Origin: Brugia malayi
Taxonomy: Eukaryota; Nematoda; Chromadorea; Rhabditida; Onchocercidae
Direction: 5' to 3'
NCBI RefSeq assembly: GCF_000002995.4
Contig: NW_025062476.1
Span: 1,979,001 to 2,043,000, forward strand
Length of the DNA stretch: 64,000 nt
The position numbers and the translations under genes are program-made. Numbering within the stretch: the stretch's first letter is position 1; each line of letters starts with the position of its first letter. The notes under the pieces were generated by a model. It made no database searches. It had not been told where the DNA came from and saw nothing but the letters and a program-made list of their open reading frames with translations. Positions 47,359 to 60,677 of the stretch are shown piece after piece.

Positions 47359-50300
47359 TCATTCTTTATCACAGATTGACATTGGAGATGATAAAACTCT
47401 ACCAAGTTCTATTTTATGAACATATGCTTCAGCTTTGGTACTAATAATGTCTAGTTTTGAGATCGGTGCTATTTTTGTTTCCCTCTTATCGCCACCTATT
47501 TGTGTTACTCCGTTCTTATATTGTGTTTTCTTGAGCTGAAAGTTAGAACAAATTAATTATATTAATTTACTACAAAGATATCATAAGTTTTCAAAGCTCT
47601 TATTATATTTTGTATTATATATATTACATATTTTCTCTTCAGTAATAAAATTCTGAAAAAAAAGCGATGAAAATTATTGCAGATTTCCGAAACACAATCA
47701 ATGAAATTGATAAGAGATGTGAAGTTACACCTACTCATTTTTTATTCAAAATCAAATTTGCAGATAATTTTCATGAAACTATAATGCCATCGCCTACCTC
47801 ATTTTTAATTTTGTTGATCGCTTTTCGCAGTCTATAATTTTCTTTTTCTTCAGATGATCCTTAAATAATATGAAATAAAGACATTTTCTAATTCAGAATC
47901 TAAGAGTACTGATTATAAAAAAAAAACCAATGCTTTTAAATTTAAAAATAATGAGCAGCAATTTAAATCCATTAATGAGTACCAATTTAGATTCATAATT
48001 TACTATTTCGTGCAGTAGGATCATTTTATGGAAGAGACGTCATTAATTTGTAATTATGAGTAGAAATTAATAATACTTGTCATGCTTATTTATACCTTCC
48101 ACATAAGAGTTAATAATAGTAAGTAAAGCTGGAAGTACGATGAGACTGTGGAAAACACCGAGCGCTGATGTAATTAAGACAGTTTTCATGAATACCATTG
48201 CCAAGTACGATTGCTTCAACAACAATGGCAAAAGTGCCACAAAAGTAGAAATAGCCACCTGTAACACTGGCCAACCAATTATTTTCAGTGCTTCTTCAAG
48301 GCGACCTCTGCTGTCCTGTAATAAAATTATGAATATCCTCGAGATAAGTCTTAGTTTATAGAGTCACCTCGAATGTATCATTTTGCTATTTATAACAATA
48401 TAACAAAATGTGATCTTTTCCTTAATTAAAGCAATTAATTCACAATAGATTTTCAATTACAAAATTTAAAATGATTTGAACAAAATGCTTATTGCAGACA
48501 CTCAAACAAAATAGGAAATTAAAATTAATAGAAGAACCTTAGCTGTTGTTCTACAGTAATGATAGCTAATGTGAGTTGTAAAATCCACTGAAAATCCAAT
48601 CGCCATTAGAAGTGCAGCCATAGTGATCGGATCCAAGTCTACTCCCATATGTGATAACAGACCAAATATGCCAAAGCTAATACTGAATACTGAAAAAACC
48701 ACGCAGCCAATACTGATTAGATTTGGAATAAAGATGAAACAGACTGTTGCCGAGCAACACAAAGCTGCTATCACACTCCACAATATAGTTCCTTTGATTG
48801 CTATGGTCTAAATGATTGAAATTAATTAATTAATTAATTAAATTAATTAGTGAAGTATAAATGGGGTAGTGGGGTAATTAAGTATTGTTTAAAAACCATA
48901 ATACACTGTAGAATCAGTATAAATCTGCAATTAAACTAAAGATTTAAAAGATGTTAATTTTGTGATTTGATAAGTTCAATCCAGATGAAAAAGAATTTTT
49001 ATATTTTTTTTTTTTTTTTTTTTGTTAATTCTTCAAATTCCACATGAAAATTTGTGCTGAACTTTAGACAAAATTATTATTTAACAACAAAACTAAGCAG
49101 AAATCATTTCTTTGCATTAATTATTATTAAGTAAATAATGATTAGAAATTTACGACTACTCTTAGAATATCATCTAATTATATGTTTACTATCAAAGTAA
49201 TAATACTTGGTCAACGAAGGGAGTATGATCACTATATGGATATACTCCATAATCGGAATATTTTGCTGCTATACGTCTCCAGTCAACAACAGCTGGTATC
49301 ATTTTTTCATATCTGATAACCTGAAAAATTTTTAGTGAATTTAACAAATAAATTATTTTTTTTTGAATAAAAATTTTATGTTTAGTACACAAGAAATACT
49401 TATAATTTCTGTTATTTATAAAATATAAAAATGTTAATAGTTTTTTTTTTTTTTATAAAAGATGAATTTCTAGTTTACTAATTTTGATGAAAGTACAAAC
49501 CCCATGAAAATTAGTGATAAAAAAGAAAGAAGTAATGCATTCCGGTTGATTGTTATAACAAGCAGTTTCGTTCATATGCACAAATGTATTAAAGAAAAAA
49601 TATGTTGCAGATTTAAAAAATGCCGGAATTTCTGTATATGTGAATTCATCTGATTCACCATAAAATCTAAAATATATATGCCTTAAATTATTGGTCAATT
49701 AGTTTAGTTCATTTCATTTCATTTTCTTTCTAATCATTTATTTTATCAAAAAAATTAATCTGAAATGTGATAAAATAAAGTTTAAACTTACGATAAGAAT
49801 TCATTATACTGTTGAAGCCAAAAGAGTGTCGATTTATTTCCATAGCTATGAAGACTATGCTCATATTCTGATACCAATGATTTAATACCTAAAATTTTTA
49901 TTACAACAACTAAATGATACCCTGATGTTCTCATTTCCATTTCAATTTATTCAAATATTTCAAAGTTAACTTATGAAATTCAAATTGATGATTCCAGTCT
50001 AGATAACTGGTATTAAAGAAAATAGGAATTCACTTGATAAACCAATGATTTGTCGTCACAATGGCGAAGCTATAACGTAGTGAACAAAGACTATTGTTCA
50101 AAGTGCTTTTAATCCACTTTGTAACCTTAGCATCCATAAAATCCCTCCCAATTTCCTTCCTTACAAAGCCATTCATTATAGTTCTTTGTTTGGTATGGCT
50201 CGGTTGCGAGGTGTCTAGCTTGCTTATATCTTTAAATGTTTTATAACTGAGTTACATTTGTGTGTTATGTGTCAATTCATTATTGTATGTTGTAATTTTT

Positions 50301-53300
50301 AATATTAATCTGTAGTTTTAATTACTCAAATTTGAAGTTTGAATAATAAAGTATTTCACGAAGACTCTCACAGTACACTTACACAGAACGGAACCAGTAC
50401 AGATTCGAGAATCTAGCAGTATCGAAGACAAAGAAGTCAACGACCTGAACTGTCAAGAAAGGGAATCTACTTTGTTTCACAAGCAAACAGAGCAGTAAGA
50501 AAGAAATTCTAAATTTGCTTTTACATAATTTTCGGCTACTCTTCCGTTGCAATTATTATGCTTAATTTTTTGTAATTTTGTTACTCATTGAAAGTGAAAA
50601 GAAGAAAAAATGATACATCAAAAATAAAACTTTATAGAAGTTTGAAAAAAAAACATTACCATTAAGTCGATCAGGATCTCTTAGATCACCTGGATTCATA
50701 ACAAAAATAGTAATTGGTTGCATACTTTGAAGAGCTTTTTCAAGAACAAATTGAAAATTGTGAAGATATGAATCCGGAAGAGCCATTTTTTCGACCGAAA
50801 TTTTAGCTTCCATTTTCAGAATACCCAGAAGAGATATATAATAATATATTGCTAACACCGCCATAAGTAATGCTCTATAAGTTATCAAGTGCCGATCTTT
50901 AATTAACTGATAAATTTAGAAATTTATCAAAAAATAGCTTAAGAGAAAAAATAATCACGATTAATCATACTTCTCGATAATCTGTCCAAAAAATATTCCG
51001 CATAAATGTGTCTTTCGTTTTGTTTTTTCATAAGACTCAAATATTTTTTATCTATCTAAAAAAAAAAGATACCATTCCGCTTTTTTTTCTAAAATAAAGA
51101 ATTCCCATGATAAAAAAAAAATTACCTTGCAGACCATGTCGTTATTATAAAAGACCATAATTTTATAAGCCAACTTTGAAATTGCGTTATCTTTTCAGCA
51201 GTTCGATTCCGCGCCTTAAAAAAAATCCATTTTAATTTAATAATGCAAGCTATAATTTCATCAATTAATTGTAATTTCTTTTTTACAACTAATTAATAAA
51301 ACTCTTTTTTTTTAAACTAAAGTTTACATTATTTTAATAAAACTAAAGTTTACATTATGAATTAAATTTAGGAATGAAAACTTACTCTAGGATCAGCTTT
51401 TAAACAGCAAAATAATGCTTGATAATTATTCTGTTCACGTTTACCACTTACAGCTAATACTGCAGTAAATAAAATTAATTGAAAGAAATAACAAACAATA
51501 ATAGCAAAGCACGAATAAATTGAAAATGTACGTACTGCTGGCGTTGATGAAAAGATACCAATGCCAAATGATAAAGCATTGGTAAGTGAACTAAAAAAAA
51601 AAAGTTTTTCTTTCTCTTTTGTTCCATTCCATATGAGAAATTTTAATGAAATTTACAATTAACATAAAATCAAAAAAAAAAAAAAAGTTGCAAAAATGCA
51701 TAATTTAGAGATAAATTGGATGAAAATATTTTACTGTGCATATTGGTTAAATATTAAAATTCTAATAACTTGTTAAAAAGAACTTTCTTACCTAATTGTA
51801 ATTGAAGGCCCAGCATTTTCTAATGTTTTAGCTAATCGTTCTGGTATTGGTGTTGCAATACTTATTCGATCCCATGCACGTAGTATAATAAATACGTCAT
51901 CAACACCAACAGATAATACCAAAAAATATGTCACAGCAACAATTGACTGATATCGAAGTCCACAGAGTGACAGTATACCAGTTGACATTAAAATTGCGAG
52001 AATTGGTATTAAACTACCAATAAGCGATTCCCATGGTTTACTTTTTAACGGATTTTCCCTGTATTTTTTTTAATTTAATTAACATATTTGTTTTGAAAAT
52101 AACTATACATATTGGAAATAACTATACAAATACGATAATAATACCATATTATATTGATTGTACCTTTTTTTTTTCAATTATAATTTTTTTTTTTTTTTTT
52201 TTTGTCAATTTTCTATACTTTAGTGTTAGGTTAGTTTATTCATAGATTTTTTTTGTCATCAGTAATGCTGTAGAAATGTAATATTATTGAAAGGTCAACT
52301 TCATTCGAAAAGAATTTCTTATACCTTAGTGTATGAGGTCAGCAAAATACTACTGCTAAATTAGTTTTGATTTTCTTAATTTTCAATATTCTTAAGACAA
52401 ATAGTGGTTAATCAATGACAATTATTATCTGTAAAAATTAGAGTTAATTAAAGAATTGGATTAAAAAAAAAAAAAAATTCTAGCAAGATTTAGAAATGTA
52501 AATGTTAAAATGAAATTTAAATCTGATATAATTCACCTGATCGATGTGACCACAACAAAAAGTATCATAATACAAATTGAGCCAAAAAGAACTGGCGTAG
52601 TTTCTAGACCCATCCGACGAACTTCTGCAGAAACTAAGCAATCACTAGTGAGACCAATCTGAAATAAATTAATTCAATTTTTGTGACTAGTAAAAAAGTT
52701 TTAAAATCAAAATTGACTTTATTAATAAGTTTTATTAATAAATTATTTTAATATTACAAGTAAGCAGCAAAAATTAAAAAAAGTTTCGAGCCGATGATAA
52801 AATTGTTACAATAGGTGTGGAAAAAAAAAGCTCACAAAATTACTAAAATATGAAAATAAAACGCTTAGAATTTGAAATCAACAAATAGATGTAAACAAAT
52901 GAATGAAGAAATAAATCAAAAGAATATGATAAAAAATAATAAGTTAAATTATTATTATTAAGTGTAGTGCTTTTTCTATTAAAATTTTACAATGATAATT
53001 ATCAATTTCGGTAGACATTTGTTATTATATAATATATCAAGTAATTAATTTTGATAAGAATTTTTGAAATTTATTGTAGGAAAAAAACTTTTCCATAAAA
53101 TAAATTTTATTTTTTTACAGTAAACAATCGAAATTCCTCCTCATTGTATTGTCGTTTTATTTCCAATTGCCATTCGTACAGAATTTTTTCTTCCGGTGCG
53201 CTAATAAACAATTCAATAACTGCGGTTGAGAATGATTTGATAAAATTGGTACCCTCTTTAAGTTCCACACTGTAAACATTATTCCCTGAAAAATAAAAAA

Positions 53301-53458
53301 AAAAGAAAAAAATTAATCATAGAAAATATTAAATTCAAAAATTAATTTGAAGAAATTTAGTAAACACTATTAATTCTAAGTAACACTCTTTTCTCAGCTA
53401 CGATTTCAAGGTCACTTAAGTTCTCGATTGTTTAAAATATTGGTAGGATTATTTCATA

Positions 53459-53494
<36 letters not shown>

Positions 53495-55255
53495 AAAGAA
53501 ATACAATTTAATTGATATTTTTCAATTAGTTCTGATTGCTTATTCAAATAATATTTTCAATTTATTTCAACAATTACAAATGTACGATAGAAATAATATC
53601 GTCAGTTTCTATTATATTTGTACAATTAGAAAAAAATTTTTTCAAAGGAAATTTTCGACCCAGAGAGGTCAACAACAACAAAAAAAAAAAAAAAAAAAAA
53701 GCTTTGTAATTAATTAAATAAATGATAATCAAATTTTACACAATTAAAAAAAGATAGATAAAAGAAAAGACTAAAATAAAAAAACAAAACAAAATGAGTA
53801 ATACAAAATAGAAATTGCAATGTCGTCAGAAAATTTTATTTATAAAAAAATTGGAAAAGAAAAAAAAAAAAAACGAAAAAACAGTTTACATTAAATTCTT
53901 CCCTTCATTTCGTCATCATTTTAAATTCATTACAATTTCTGTTGAACACAAAACAATTAGCATCTAACAAAATTTTTTAGTTACAATAGATATTATCAGT
54001 GCTTTTTTTTTTTTTTGTCTTTGTGTCTTTGTATGTTTCACAATTTTCTCTTTTTTTTTTTTTAAATCTTTTCAAATTCTCTTTTCTACTTTTACTACCA
54101 CTACTATTACATGTAAAAAGTACTAATTGCTACAAAAAATACACAAAATTACAACAGCATTTTAATTATGATTAATTTAGTATGTTTTATTTTAAAATAA
54201 AATTAAAATAAAGATTACTTACCGATGAAAATTTGTGATCCAAAAAGATCAATATTTGGATATGTATGTGTAATTTGATTTGTTGGATCATAAAGTCTTA
54301 AAAATGCCATAAAAGCGGAGTTTAATTCACAATATGGCTCGCATAACTCTTTAAAACCGTATTGTTGACCATTGTGTTGAATTGTAATATTTGATTGAAT
54401 TTGTTTAATTACTTGCATTAATGCTTTCCGATATTTGTCACGCAATAACGATCCATAGTCACGTGCTTCAATTAAAACGTATACCGGATCCAGTGTACCA
54501 TTCTGAAATCATCAACAGGCATTATTGCTAATCCTAATATCATTTCAGAAATTGCTTTAATATTCAAAAAAAAAAAAATTTTTTTTAAGTTATAAAAATT
54601 GGAAGTAATTTAAAAGTTAGTTGAAAATTCAGATAACACATATTTTTGTTATTAATTCAATTCAACGAAACTTATTCGTCATATAAAAAAAAAAAAGTAG
54701 AAATTTTATTTCTATTTTATAAACGTATAAACTTCTTTTTGAATATTTTGAGTAATGAAAAATAAGCAAAAGTCTAAAATATATATATTTCAGACATTTC
54801 TTAAAATCAAATTTAAAATGTGTTGAAATTTCATTTTATCATTTTCAAATAATACCTAAATAACGTGAAAAAAAAAAAAAAAAAAAAAAAGGAAAAAAGG
54901 AAATCCTACTAGTCCATTTTTAATTTATCATTTTTAATTCTATTTTTAAGCGTTACTTATCTTTAAAAAAGCCTAGAATTCTTCTTGTAATATTTTCAAA
55001 ATAATTAATTTTTGTAGTATTTACCTGTCCAAGAAAATTCATAGCAACAGCATATTCAATTCTGCTAGGTGCATCACTGGGTGAATATTCAGTCCTAACA
55101 TTATTAACCTCAATGAGCCTTAACATTCCTAGGCTCATTAAACTCGTCATAAGCAGCATTGTGACGATTATCCGAATTGGTTGCCTTCCAATGAAGGCAC
55201 CCAGAATTTTGAAATGTTTAGCAATTACATTTTCCAATGCTTTGATTATCCCCAT
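47359..55255 (-). CDS. Patched-related (PTR) transmembrane protein with sterol-sensing domain
   Basis: Minus-strand exons: 55025-55255, 54223-54502, 53119-53285, 52537-52658, 51792-52058, 51386-51590, 51126-51214, an unresolved exon about 50985-51064, 50660-50906, 49792-49888, 49501-49666, 49207-49320, 48538-48807, 48096-48315, 47798-47859, 47359-47535; about 930 aa. PTRs are nematode-expanded relatives of Patched/Dispatched (RND superfamily) with twelve helices, acting in moulting, cuticle formation and lipid or sterol handling. Visible motifs: N-terminal helix, LRLIEVNNVRTEYSP, LDPVYVLIEARDYG, LCEPYCELN, TYPNIDLFGSQIFIG, then the sterol-sensing domain with SVGVDDVFIILRAWDR. The second half has TLFWLQQYNEFL, VDWRRIAAKYSDYGVYPYSD and GFSVDFTTHISYHYCR, the second conserved Asp motif. 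The C-terminal tail of about 80 residues is hydrophilic. All junctions but those of exon 8 are in phase; there, no simple GT-AG choice links exon 7 (phase 2) to exon 9 (phase 0). Confidence 0.85.
50040..50560. mobile_element. Possible inserted element in PTR intron 9
   Basis: The 771-bp intron between PTR exons 9 and 10 is one of the largest in the gene, and most of it is noticeably less AT-rich than flanking introns (for example CTCGGTTGCGAGGTG, ACAGAACGGAACCAG, CGACCTGAACTGTC). No protein-coding frame or clear terminal repeats were identified. A non-autonomous element or solo LTR fragment is a guess from composition only. Confidence 0.25.
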
Positions 55256-55307
55256 ATCAAATTAAATATGTTATTCGTAACCACCCGAATTATAAATTTT
55301 CTGTTTT

Positions 55308-55341
<34 letters not shown>

Positions 55342-57009
55342 ACTTCTCTTTGAACTTTAACCTCTTTTTCACTGCAAAATAATTTATATTTAAATCAAAT
55401 AGCAAATGCACAATTCATACTTTGTAATTATAAATTAAATGTAAAATAACGCAAAAAAAACACGCATCTATAAGCATAAGTTTTTTTTTTTTTTTAAATA
55501 CATAATATTTGACTTGAAAAAAGAAATTTGAAAACTAAAAATAATATTTATTAATGTAAGTGGAAAATAAAAATAATATTTTAAAAAAATTTAAATACTA
55601 GTTGAAAGTATATAAATATCATAAAGTAGAAAGAAAATTGCAAAAATTAAGTTACAGAAAAAAAAAAAAAGAAAAAGGTAAGTAATAAATTTTTAGTAAA
55701 AAAAAAAAAAAAAAATTGAGAAATTTAGTAATTTTAATAAAAAAATAGCACAATAACATTCATTTGATGAAACAATAATTCATTCTTATTTTATAATTTT
55801 TCAATAAATTTCTCTCTCAGAATGCTTTTTTTTTTTTTTTTTTCATTTTTAATAATATTTGGAATACAAATTTTTTTTTTTTTTAAGATCAACTTTCAAA
55901 CTGTCGAGAATTCTATGAGTGATCATTTATGAAGTGATATGTGCTTAAATTATAATTTTAGAAGCAGTGAAGTTGAAATTATGATATCTCTGATTTATCA
56001 TTTCTAGACCTACTTTTGTTTTTTTTTTTTTTTTTAGAAATAATATTTACTAAAATATTTTTCAAAAACTAAAAATTTTTTTGCAGGATGACAACAACCT
56101 AATGAATAGTTTCAAGATAGATAGATATTTCAGTAAAATTGAATCATAAAATAATAAATTAAAATAATCATTGAGTCAAATGATAAAAATTTTCATTTGC
56201 ATATTGATAATTAAGTAGCTAATTATATTTGTGCTACTTCAAAAATAGCTATAGTTGTCGCGAATAGTAAATAAATCATTCAGATTGTAAATAAATGTTA
56301 TGAATCATGTAAATAAATATACATTTTTAAAATCATTTTTCTCATGCTTCATTGTTGTTGTGGCTTTTGTTGTTTGTTGTTGTTGTTTGTTGTTCTTATT
56401 TTTTTTGTTTGTTGTTGTTGTTTTTGTTGCTGTCGCTTTTGTTGTTGTTATTCTTAATCAACTAAATTTAATTCATTTCTCTTTACAGCTAAAAAAAAAA
56501 AAAAAAAAACTAATTCAAATGGTTAAATTTCTTATTTGATAACTAATTACAATTGTAACCCATTTCCACCATCAAATATGTTTTTCGTTTTTTCTTTTTA
56601 TGTCAATCAAAATTTTATATATATTCAACATTGTCACTAAATTGTCACATCCATTAAATTGTCACAATACCATTTGCACTTCAATTCTTCTTTATAAAAT
56701 TTATTGTACTGTTGTTTTTGGTAATAATAAAAAAAAAAGAAAAAAGAAAGAAAGAAAAGGTGTATTTGATCTAACGATGTCAAATCCATTCCGTTGCTTT
56801 CCTTCGGAACAATTTCCAGTTTTTTTCTTTTGCCGGTTTTGTATATTTCCGGCTCATTGCATCAATATAATGTTGAAATTATTACTTTTGAAAATTTTTG
56901 CAAGGTCAAATTTTGTTAAGCGACAATTGATTTCGTTTCGTTTGGAGAAGTTTTGATGAAATGTGGATAATACAGGAATTATATAATTCCTTCATTAATA
57001 GAAATATTA

Positions 57010-57298
57010 CTGGTTACTTTCGATTGACTTTGAAATTTATGTGTAATCTAATTTAAATTTTAAATCTTAGTAAATTTTGCAAATTACTGCTAAAGGTTTA
57101 CTTTTGAAAAATTTTTAAAATTTTACTAAAAATTTATCATAGAAAGTGAAAAACTGGTTACTTTCGATTGACTTTGAAATTTATGTGTAATCTAATTTAA
57201 ATTTTAAATCTTAGTAAATTTTGCAAATTACTGCTAAAAGTTTACTTTTGAAAAATTTTTAAAATTTTACTAAAAATTTATCACAGAAAATGAAAATA
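57010..57298. repeat. 144-bp tandem duplication
   Basis: Two nearly identical copies beginning ACTGGTTACTTTCGATTGAC and ending with an ACTAAAAATTTATCA segment; only a few differences. Confidence 0.88.
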
Positions 57299-57683
57299 AT
57301 TTTCATAATCATTTGAATTAATCAAATACTTTTTCACTTTTACAATGAAATGAAAACTGTAAGTGTAAATTGTAAAATGAAATGTGAGAAAATTGATTAT
57401 AATTTAAATCAAAAATCAAAAAAGCTATTTGTAATTTTGTCATTTCATTAGATGGAATAAAATTTAAATTCTGAATACAACTTTTCATTTATTATTAAAC
57501 AAATGAGCGATGTTAATTTTTGGATTAACATTAAATCATATTAATTTTAAAATGATAAATTAATTAACCGATTGAAAAATCTATTTCATTTAGTTTCATT
57601 TAATACCAAAGCAATTTTGTTCAGAGTTTCAATCATATTGGAATTTATGCTTATTGTGATTTGCTAACAGATAATAGAACCGA

Positions 57684-57695
57684 ACCGGATCCGGT
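57684..57695. promoter_or_regulatory. 12-bp perfect palindrome ACCGGATCCGGT
   Basis: A CG-rich perfect palindrome, preceded by a second half-site (GAACCGA), in strongly AT-rich DNA. Binding factor unknown. Confidence 0.3.
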
Positions 57696-59810
57696 CTTTT
57701 AAGCACTGAACATTTTTCATTTCAACGAATGAAACAGGAAAGAAAATGGTTAATAGGAAGACAAATGAATTTTTCTTCGAGAATTACATCCTATTAATTT
57801 TAAAAAATAATAAAAAAAAAAAAAAGTGTTGATGACGAAAACAGCAATAACATGAGGAAAATAATTCGATAAAAACAAACAAAAAAAAAAGACTGAAAAT
57901 TAATTAATTTAAAAATTTAATTTGAATTTAGTTTTTAGAAAGTAATTTTAGCCTGAAATTTAAAATTATTCTACCCATCTTTTTTAATGAAAAAAAAAAA
58001 AAATAAATAAAATTATTTAATTTAGAAAAAGTATAAGAGAAACATATCAATTAGATATGGTTAGATGAAATTTCAGAAATAGTTTAATCACTTATCACTT
58101 ATCAATTACCAGTTTTACAGATCGTAAAGAGAAGTAGAAATTAAAAGACATTTGATGAATTTTCTTACCTTAACAATTAAAAGAAGAAGAAGAAGAAGAA
58201 GCGAAGTCAAAAATTTAGGAAATACTATTTTTAATTTCTTAATGAATCATAAAATTCTCTTTCTTCTTTACTTATCTGTTTACTTAAATTTATATTACAA
58301 TAAAAAAATATAAAATTTCAAACTATTTTTTTTTTTTTACTTAATTTTTCAAAATGTAAAAAAAAAATGGAATGTTATGAATTAAAGTTTATGATATACT
58401 AATCATATTATCACAGTAAGTAAGTTTAATTCGTTGATAAACTGATAAAAAAAAATGTTAATGATGTAAATAAAATACATAAACTAATGATTTAATACAA
58501 AAATGATAAGAATTAAATTTTAATTAATATTTAGATAATTCTATAATCAATCAAATTAATTTGAATAATTTAATCGTATTTATTTGAAGAGAAATGATCA
58601 AAAAATTTTAACAAAATTCAATAAAATACAATTAAAAAGTTAGCTTGAACCTACTAAAAAAAAAACATTGAAATCATTTTAAAATAGATTGAATGAATGC
58701 AAGCAAACATTATACTGTAATAAAATGATACGATGGGTATATATTTCGATTAAATTTTGCTGAAAATAAAATTTAAAAAAAAAAAAAAAAAAGCGAAAAA
58801 GAAGGAAGTACTCTTCTTTTACTTAAATTTTAAGAAAATGTTTTAAGTTTTAGAGTTAAATGATTCTTGTACTTTTAAATAAAGATTTAAAAAAAAAAAA
58901 AAAATTGTTTTTTTCTCTTAAAATTCTTCTGACATTTCTTTTCTTTCTTTTCGTTTGTAAATATTTCCACACAAATCTTTCAAAAAAAAAAAAGGAAATA
59001 AATTTTTTTTTTTTTTTTTATGATATTACTAAGAAAAATCAGAAATGAAATACTATCATTCATAAATTTCAAGAATTTTAATAAATTTTCACCTTTTTTT
59101 TGCTGATTAACTGATAACAGCTATAATGATTTTAGTGATAGGTGCTGATAACTGGAGATATAATGATAAGAAGACAATGATTAAACTTATAATGATATAA
59201 GTAATATTGAAGTTAATAAATTATTAATAAATTCCTAAAATAATTATTAATACTTTTTTTTTTTAAATAAAAACAAATCAATCTTTTCCACTTCATATGA
59301 GAATTTCAATTGTTAATTTATTTTGTTAATATATTCGGAATTCTCAAAACTGAACTGATATGAAAAAAAAATAATTTATTATTACTGATAAAATCTAATT
59401 AAGATTTTATAAAAATTTTTTTTAAAAAAAAAAAAAAAGAAATTGAAATTTCTAATTTAACAAATACATTTTGAGATGAGAAAATGACCATTATGCAAAT
59501 TCAAGAAATAACAAAATTAAAATGAAAAATTGAAAAAAAAAAAAAAAGATGACCGACACGGTTACAATTTTTACCTGTAATTACAGTCTGTGTAAAAATG
59601 AAAGAGACAAATGGAATGATAGAGGTATTTTTATCAATAAATAGGCCAGGTAAAAAATCTTTTTTTTAAAAAAAAAAAAAATATTTTTTTAAGAATAAAT
59701 TTATTTCTTTCATTTTTTTTTTTTCTTCCAATCATTTTATATTCTTTGAAAGAGAATGAAAAAAAAAAAAAAAGGACGAAAAGCTTTTATTATCATTTGT
59801 GAGTGTATTG

Positions 59811-60172
59811 AAAATCTAAAAAAAATAACAAAATGTAACTTTTAAATATTCAATTTCTTCAAACATTCTCTCTTTCTTCTCTTCTTTACCTCTCTCTTTA
59901 CTCTCTTCTTTACCTCTCTCTTTACTCTCTTTTTTACCTCTCTCTTTACTTTTCTTTTGAAAATCTAAAAAAAATAACAAAATGTAACTTTTAAATATTC
60001 AATTTCTTCAAATATTCTCTCTTTCTTCTCTTCTTTACCTCTCTCTTTACTCTCTTTTTTACCTCTCTCTTTACTCTCTTTTTTACCTCTCTCTTTACTC
60101 TCTTCTTTACCTCTCTCTTTACTCTCTTTTTTACCTCTCTCTTTACTCTCTTTTTTACCTCTCTCTTTATTT
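59811..60172. repeat. Compound CT-rich repeat, 24-bp unit within a larger duplication
   Basis: Units of CTCTCTCTTTACTCTCTT plus TTTTAC or CTTTAC form two arrays. Each array is preceded by the same leader of about 60 bases (GAAAATCTAAAAAAAATAAC ... TTCAATTTCTTC), at 59811 and about 59958, so leader plus array was duplicated and the second array then grew. The Lys/Arg-rich frame on the minus strand is a by-product. Confidence 0.88.
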
Positions 60173-60649
60173 TCCTTTTTTTTTGGTTTATTTTATTGAT
60201 TACTTTTAATGTGAACATTTTAAATTGAAGGTTAAATAAAACGAAAGTATTACTACTCTCTATCTTATCATTCACTGTTAAATTTTCCAATTAAAACTAA
60301 ACGAACGAATCAAATATTTTAATTTGTTAGAAATGAAATTTTAATATCTCTGATAATAGACAATCATTTAAATTATCATTGTAAATTTACTTTTTTTTAG
60401 CTAAACTAGCCTAACTGATACGTTCCGTTTATATTTGACGTGAATTATACGTACGCTTAAATAAGTGAAATGCTTGCTTAATCTTCAATAGAAAACAAAC
60501 AGTTTTTTCAATTCGATAAAAATATGAAAGAATAAATTGAATTATTTATATTAAAATTGAAAAATGCATAATTCTCAGAAAATACATTTTCTTTTTTTTT
60601 AAAATGTATGTTTGAATTTTCAAAAAAAAAAAAAAAAAAAAAGCAAAGA

Positions 60650-60677
60650 TTTAGTCGAGAGTTTAGTCTCGACTAAA
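60650..60677. other. Perfect 11-bp inverted repeat with 6-base loop
   Basis: TTTAGTCGAGA, loop GTTTAG, TCTCGACTAAA: a perfect stem with three G/C pairs in its centre, preceded by a 20-base A run. It could be a hairpin RNA element, a terminator-like structure or a factor-binding site. Confidence 0.5.

Noticed and set aside
48140..48361. Plus-strand frames opposite PTR exons (also 48623-48811)
   Set aside because: Antisense shadows of conserved PTR exons 13 and 14.
51196..51210. GTTCGATTCC resembling a tRNA T-arm
   Set aside because: Lies inside PTR exon 7 coding sequence and no acceptor stem or anticodon arm fits around it.
56300..56956. Hydrophobic plus-strand frames
   Set aside because: First is a TTG-rich low-complexity tract; second has no splice context or recognisable motif.
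59991..60290. Lys/Arg-rich repeat protein frame
   Set aside because: Translation of the 24-bp CT array in reverse.
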